Positions 51,269 through 53,360 of a stretch of DNA of 53,360 nt are shown here, one piece after another. Origin of the DNA: Anaerolineae bacterium (GTDB lineage: Bacteria; Chloroflexota; Anaerolineae; Anaerolineales; Villigracilaceae); the NCBI GenBank assembly GCA_017303655.1, contig JAFLCE010000018.1:1-53360 (forward strand). The letters run 5' to 3'. The notes beneath the pieces were generated by a model, which was not told the DNA's origin, searched no databases, and saw only the letters and a program-made list of their open reading frames with translations. Position numbers and translations under genes: made by a program. How positions within the stretch are numbered: the stretch's first letter is position 1; the number at the start of each line of letters is the position of its first letter.

Positions 51269-52069
51269 TTATTCTTCGGTCACTTGTTGTTTCTGGCGTT
51301 CGCTGCGGCTGCTGAAGTATTGCAGCAAACCCAGGCTAAACCAAGTCAGAGAATAGCTGATGATGGCAAGTGCGGCAGGTTCGTAGGCTTTGGTAAGACC
51401 AATACGTACCATGTACGGTCCGAGCGCGGGGCGGACGAGAAAGTCCGCGAGGATGAGCTCGCCCATTACGGTGGCGAATGCGATCAAGGAACCGCTCAGG
51501 ATGGCAATGCGAAGGTTCGGGATGATGACATCTGTCAGAACCTGGAACCAGCTCGAACCGAGGCTTTGAGCCGCTTCTGTCAGAGTACGCACGTCGATGG
51601 CGCGCATCCCCACATCAATGGCGCGGAACATGTATGGCATTGAGATGATGATGTAGCCCGCCACCATAAGGATATCGGTAGACCAGCCACGCAAGGTCAA
51701 TTGCAGAGGCGGGCGTGAGAAGGTGCGGATAAGACCAAAGACCAGTACGATGCCGGGGATGATGAATGGCAGAATGGTGATTACGTCCATGATCGGGCGG
51801 GCTTGCGGCACCTTCAGGTACATCCAATAGACGGTGGGAACGAAGATGGATACACTGAAAATAATTGTGATGACCGCCATAGTAAAGGAGTAACGGAAGC
51901 CCTGCCAGAAGCGCGGGTCTGCAAAGACTAGTTGGTAGGCTTTGAAGCCCAGCACGCCACGTTCCATACGCAAGGAAAAGTCAAACGTTCCATAGATGGG
52001 CAGGAAGAAATATAACAGGGCAGCAACACCCCAAAAGATGGCAAATATGTTAAGTCGTTTTCTGCTCAT
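51269..52069 (-). CDS. ABC importer permease (second subunit)
   Basis: The 266-residue protein (ATG at 52069 inside the ATGA overlap with the upstream permease stop) has six transmembrane helices. It carries the EAA loop that docks the ATPase, ALRTLTEAAQSLGSSWFQVLTDVIIPNLRIAILSG-type sequence around residues 175-205. It resembles PotC/FbpB C-terminal-half permeases. It forms the channel with the preceding permease. GGTGGA precedes the start. Confidence 0.9.
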   Translation of the reverse strand: MSRKRLNIFAIFWGVAALLYFFLPIYGTFDFSLRMERGVLGFKAYQLVFADPRFWQGFRYSFTMAVITIIFSVSIFVPTVYWMYLKVPQARPIMDVITILPFIIPGIVLVFGLIRTFSRPPLQLTLRGWSTDILMVAGYIIISMPYMFRAIDVGMRAIDVRTLTEAAQSLGSSWFQVLTDVIIPNLRIAILSGSLIAFATVMGELILADFLVRPALGPYMVRIGLTKAYEPAALAIISYSLTWFSLGLLQYFSSRSERQKQQVTEE

Positions 52070-52986
52070 GATTTTGTCCACCGGCTTGCTTGCTTTTGCA
52101 AAAGGGTATAGGCGACAATGGCAATGCTCATCACAACTACCATACCAAATGCCAAAGCATAGCCTTCATTGGGGTTTCCCAACACATCACCGCGGATCTG
52201 TTGCCCGATGGCGATTGGGATAAGGTAGATACTGCCGCCAGTAAGCGCGCGCGCGGTGGCATAGGCTCCAAACGCATTCCCGAATAATAACAACATGGCG
52301 CCCAAAATGGAGGGCATCAAGACAGGAAGGGCAACATCACGCCAGTATTGGAATGGGGTTGCGCCCATGTTGGTGGCAGCTTCGCGCCATTCATTGCGCA
52401 GACCTTCAAGAGCAGGCGTAATGGTGAGAATCATTAAGGGAAATTGGAAGTAGGTATACGCAAGCACAATACCCCACATACTATACAGAGTAAACCCATA
52501 ATCATATGGGTTGAACGGGCAGACTTCCGCGCCGTCGGCACCGGTAAAACAGATGCCTTTAAGAAAAACGGTGATAAAACCAAGCTGACCGAGTGTGGCA
52601 ATAAACGAGAAAGCCAATGGCACGCCGCCAAAGTTGGCAGCCAACCCAGAGAAGGTGGAGATCAGGGTTCGCATCCAGCGAGGGGCACCGCCATGGGTAA
52701 TGGAGTAGGCTACAAAAAACCCGAACAATCCGCCTACGATAGCGGTGATAGCGCTAACCTGCAAACTGACAATATAAGATTTCAGTGTGAAGGGGTTGCT
52801 AAGGATGTTCATATTCGCAAGCGTGAATTCACCTTCTTGGTTGGTAAACGCACCTGTGAATAGATTTAGGGACGGTAGAATGAGGAAGATAAAAATAAAA
52901 AGGAAGAAGGGCAGAAAGCCAACCCAGTTCCATAGTGGATGTTCGCGCCAAGCCTTGCGTGGAGGTGTAGCAGATTCTTGACTCAT
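52066..52986 (-). CDS. ABC importer permease (first subunit)
   Basis: The 306-residue protein has a cytoplasmic N-terminus (about 1-18), then six helices. A large periplasm-side loop (FLKGICFTGADGAEVCPFNPYDYG) contains a cysteine pair that could be bridged. The EAA loop is LRNEWREAATNMGATPFQYWRDVALPVLMPS near residues 197-227. It matches PotB/PhnU-type permeases. It is separated from the binding-protein gene by a hairpin at 53012, which may lower its expression relative to that gene. Confidence 0.9.
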   Translation of the reverse strand: MSQESATPPRKAWREHPLWNWVGFLPFFLFIFIFLILPSLNLFTGAFTNQEGEFTLANMNILSNPFTLKSYIVSLQVSAITAIVGGLFGFFVAYSITHGGAPRWMRTLISTFSGLAANFGGVPLAFSFIATLGQLGFITVFLKGICFTGADGAEVCPFNPYDYGFTLYSMWGIVLAYTYFQFPLMILTITPALEGLRNEWREAATNMGATPFQYWRDVALPVLMPSILGAMLLLFGNAFGAYATARALTGGSIYLIPIAIGQQIRGDVLGNPNEGYALAFGMVVVMSIAIVAYTLLQKQASRWTKS

Positions 52987-53011
52987 GGGCAGGGTACCTT
53001 AATATCTTAAA

Positions 53012-53037
53012 TGTGACCCGGCTTTCGCCGGGTCACA
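53012..53037 (-). terminator. intercistronic hairpin between binding protein and permease genes
   Basis: TGTGACCCGGC (53012-53022) pairs with GCCGGGTCACA (53027-53037) around TTTC. The minus-strand sequence after it is T-poor, so it is probably a leaky terminator or mRNA stabiliser. Confidence 0.65.
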
Positions 53038-53058
53038 TTATTGATCTTACATGATGAA

Positions 53059-53360
53059 TTACTTGATGTCGAGACCGACAACGTTATCCCATTCGTTCTT
53101 GATCAGTTCGCGGGCAGCGCTAAGCTGGTCGCCACTGGGCACCACAGAGCTGGCGAGAATCGCAGGATCGGGCATCTTGGCAGCAAGATCTTCCGGAACC
53201 ACACCACGTTCGAGCATGTCGGCGAGGCGGGCGGGAGCGCAGTAGCCCTTCATCCAGATCAACTGACCTTCATCCGAGTACAGGAATTCCTGCCAGAGGC
53301 GGGCAGCCGCAGGGTTGGGCGCGTAGGCGCTTACAGCCTGGAGATAGAAACCACCCCAGT
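53059..53360 (-). CDS. ABC importer extracellular solute-binding protein, C-terminal part (truncated by window edge)
   Basis: The frame is open from the window edge to a stop at 53059, about 100 codons. It reads GVVFYLQAVSAYAPNPAAARL and then WQEFLYSDEGQLIWMKGYCAPAR, the C-terminal lobe typical of type 1/2 solute-binding proteins of the PotD/AfuA class, where the YSDEGQ segment is conserved. The start and signal peptide are outside the window. It supplies substrate to the two permeases and ATPase encoded downstream. Confidence 0.85.
   Translation of the reverse strand, partial: WGGFYLQAVSAYAPNPAAARLWQEFLYSDEGQLIWMKGYCAPARLADMLERGVVPEDLAAKMPDPAILASSVVPSGDQLSAARELIKNEWDNVVGLDIK

Overview
The window reads as a chromosomal segment of a bacterium from the phylum Chloroflexota, most likely class Anaerolineae. 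This is an inference from gene content and family resemblance: a two-subunit 2-oxoacid:ferredoxin oxidoreductase, many small Pro/Thr-linked lipoproteins, DUF4832 and DUF4342 proteins, and a surface polysaccharide locus without outer-membrane export genes. No rRNA is present to confirm it. There is one tRNA (Arg, UCG), and no insertion sequence, prophage or CRISPR array was seen. No stretch over 300 bases lacks a gene.

Bases 1-2200 are visibly AT-rich and look like an integron-type cassette array without a visible integrase. Small same-strand genes for unrecognised membrane proteins are separated by three related structured repeats that resemble attC sites. Next come an overlapping pair (a nucleotidyltransferase-like protein and a P-loop kinase) and a small lipoprotein gene.

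Bases 4045-9100 hold a sugar-related group: a UROD-family zinc methyltransferase-like protein, a GH127 beta-L-arabinofuranosidase, a GH125 exo-alpha-1,6-mannosidase, and a FadR-type regulator with a palindrome between its promoter and start. Bases 9176-12189 encode the alpha and beta subunits of a 2-oxoacid:ferredoxin oxidoreductase; the alpha subunit has a histone-like lysine-rich tail. ArfB, a DMT exporter and pyruvate kinase follow.

Bases 15369-20016 (minus) carry argF, rocD, ald and an acetyl-CoA hydrolase/CoA-transferase, which suggests ornithine/arginine nitrogen and carbon being channelled into glutamate, alanine and acyl-CoA. Bases 20096-23249 (minus) encode an MBL-fold hydrolase, a DUF58 protein and a MoxR ATPase.

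Bases 23569-44650 are a large surface-polysaccharide region. It contains a beta-propeller protein, a secreted 1183-residue protein with 13 beta-helix repeats, two paralogous CelD-type acyltransferases, a polysaccharide deacetylase, a DUF4832 lipoprotein, a BcsB-like protein without an adjacent BcsA, and a Wzx/Wzy pathway (three GT4 enzymes, flippase, polymerase, Wzz, initiating sugar transferase). The Wzz protein is fused to a degenerate GGDEF domain, and a second degenerate GGDEF-like membrane protein heads the cluster, so two apparently inactive diguanylate-cyclase folds sit in one assembly locus.

Bases 44829-49337 (plus) are a run of small housekeeping and hypothetical genes. Bases 49323-53360 (minus) contain an AP-superfamily phosphatase and an ABC importer (ATPase, two permeases and the end of the binding protein).
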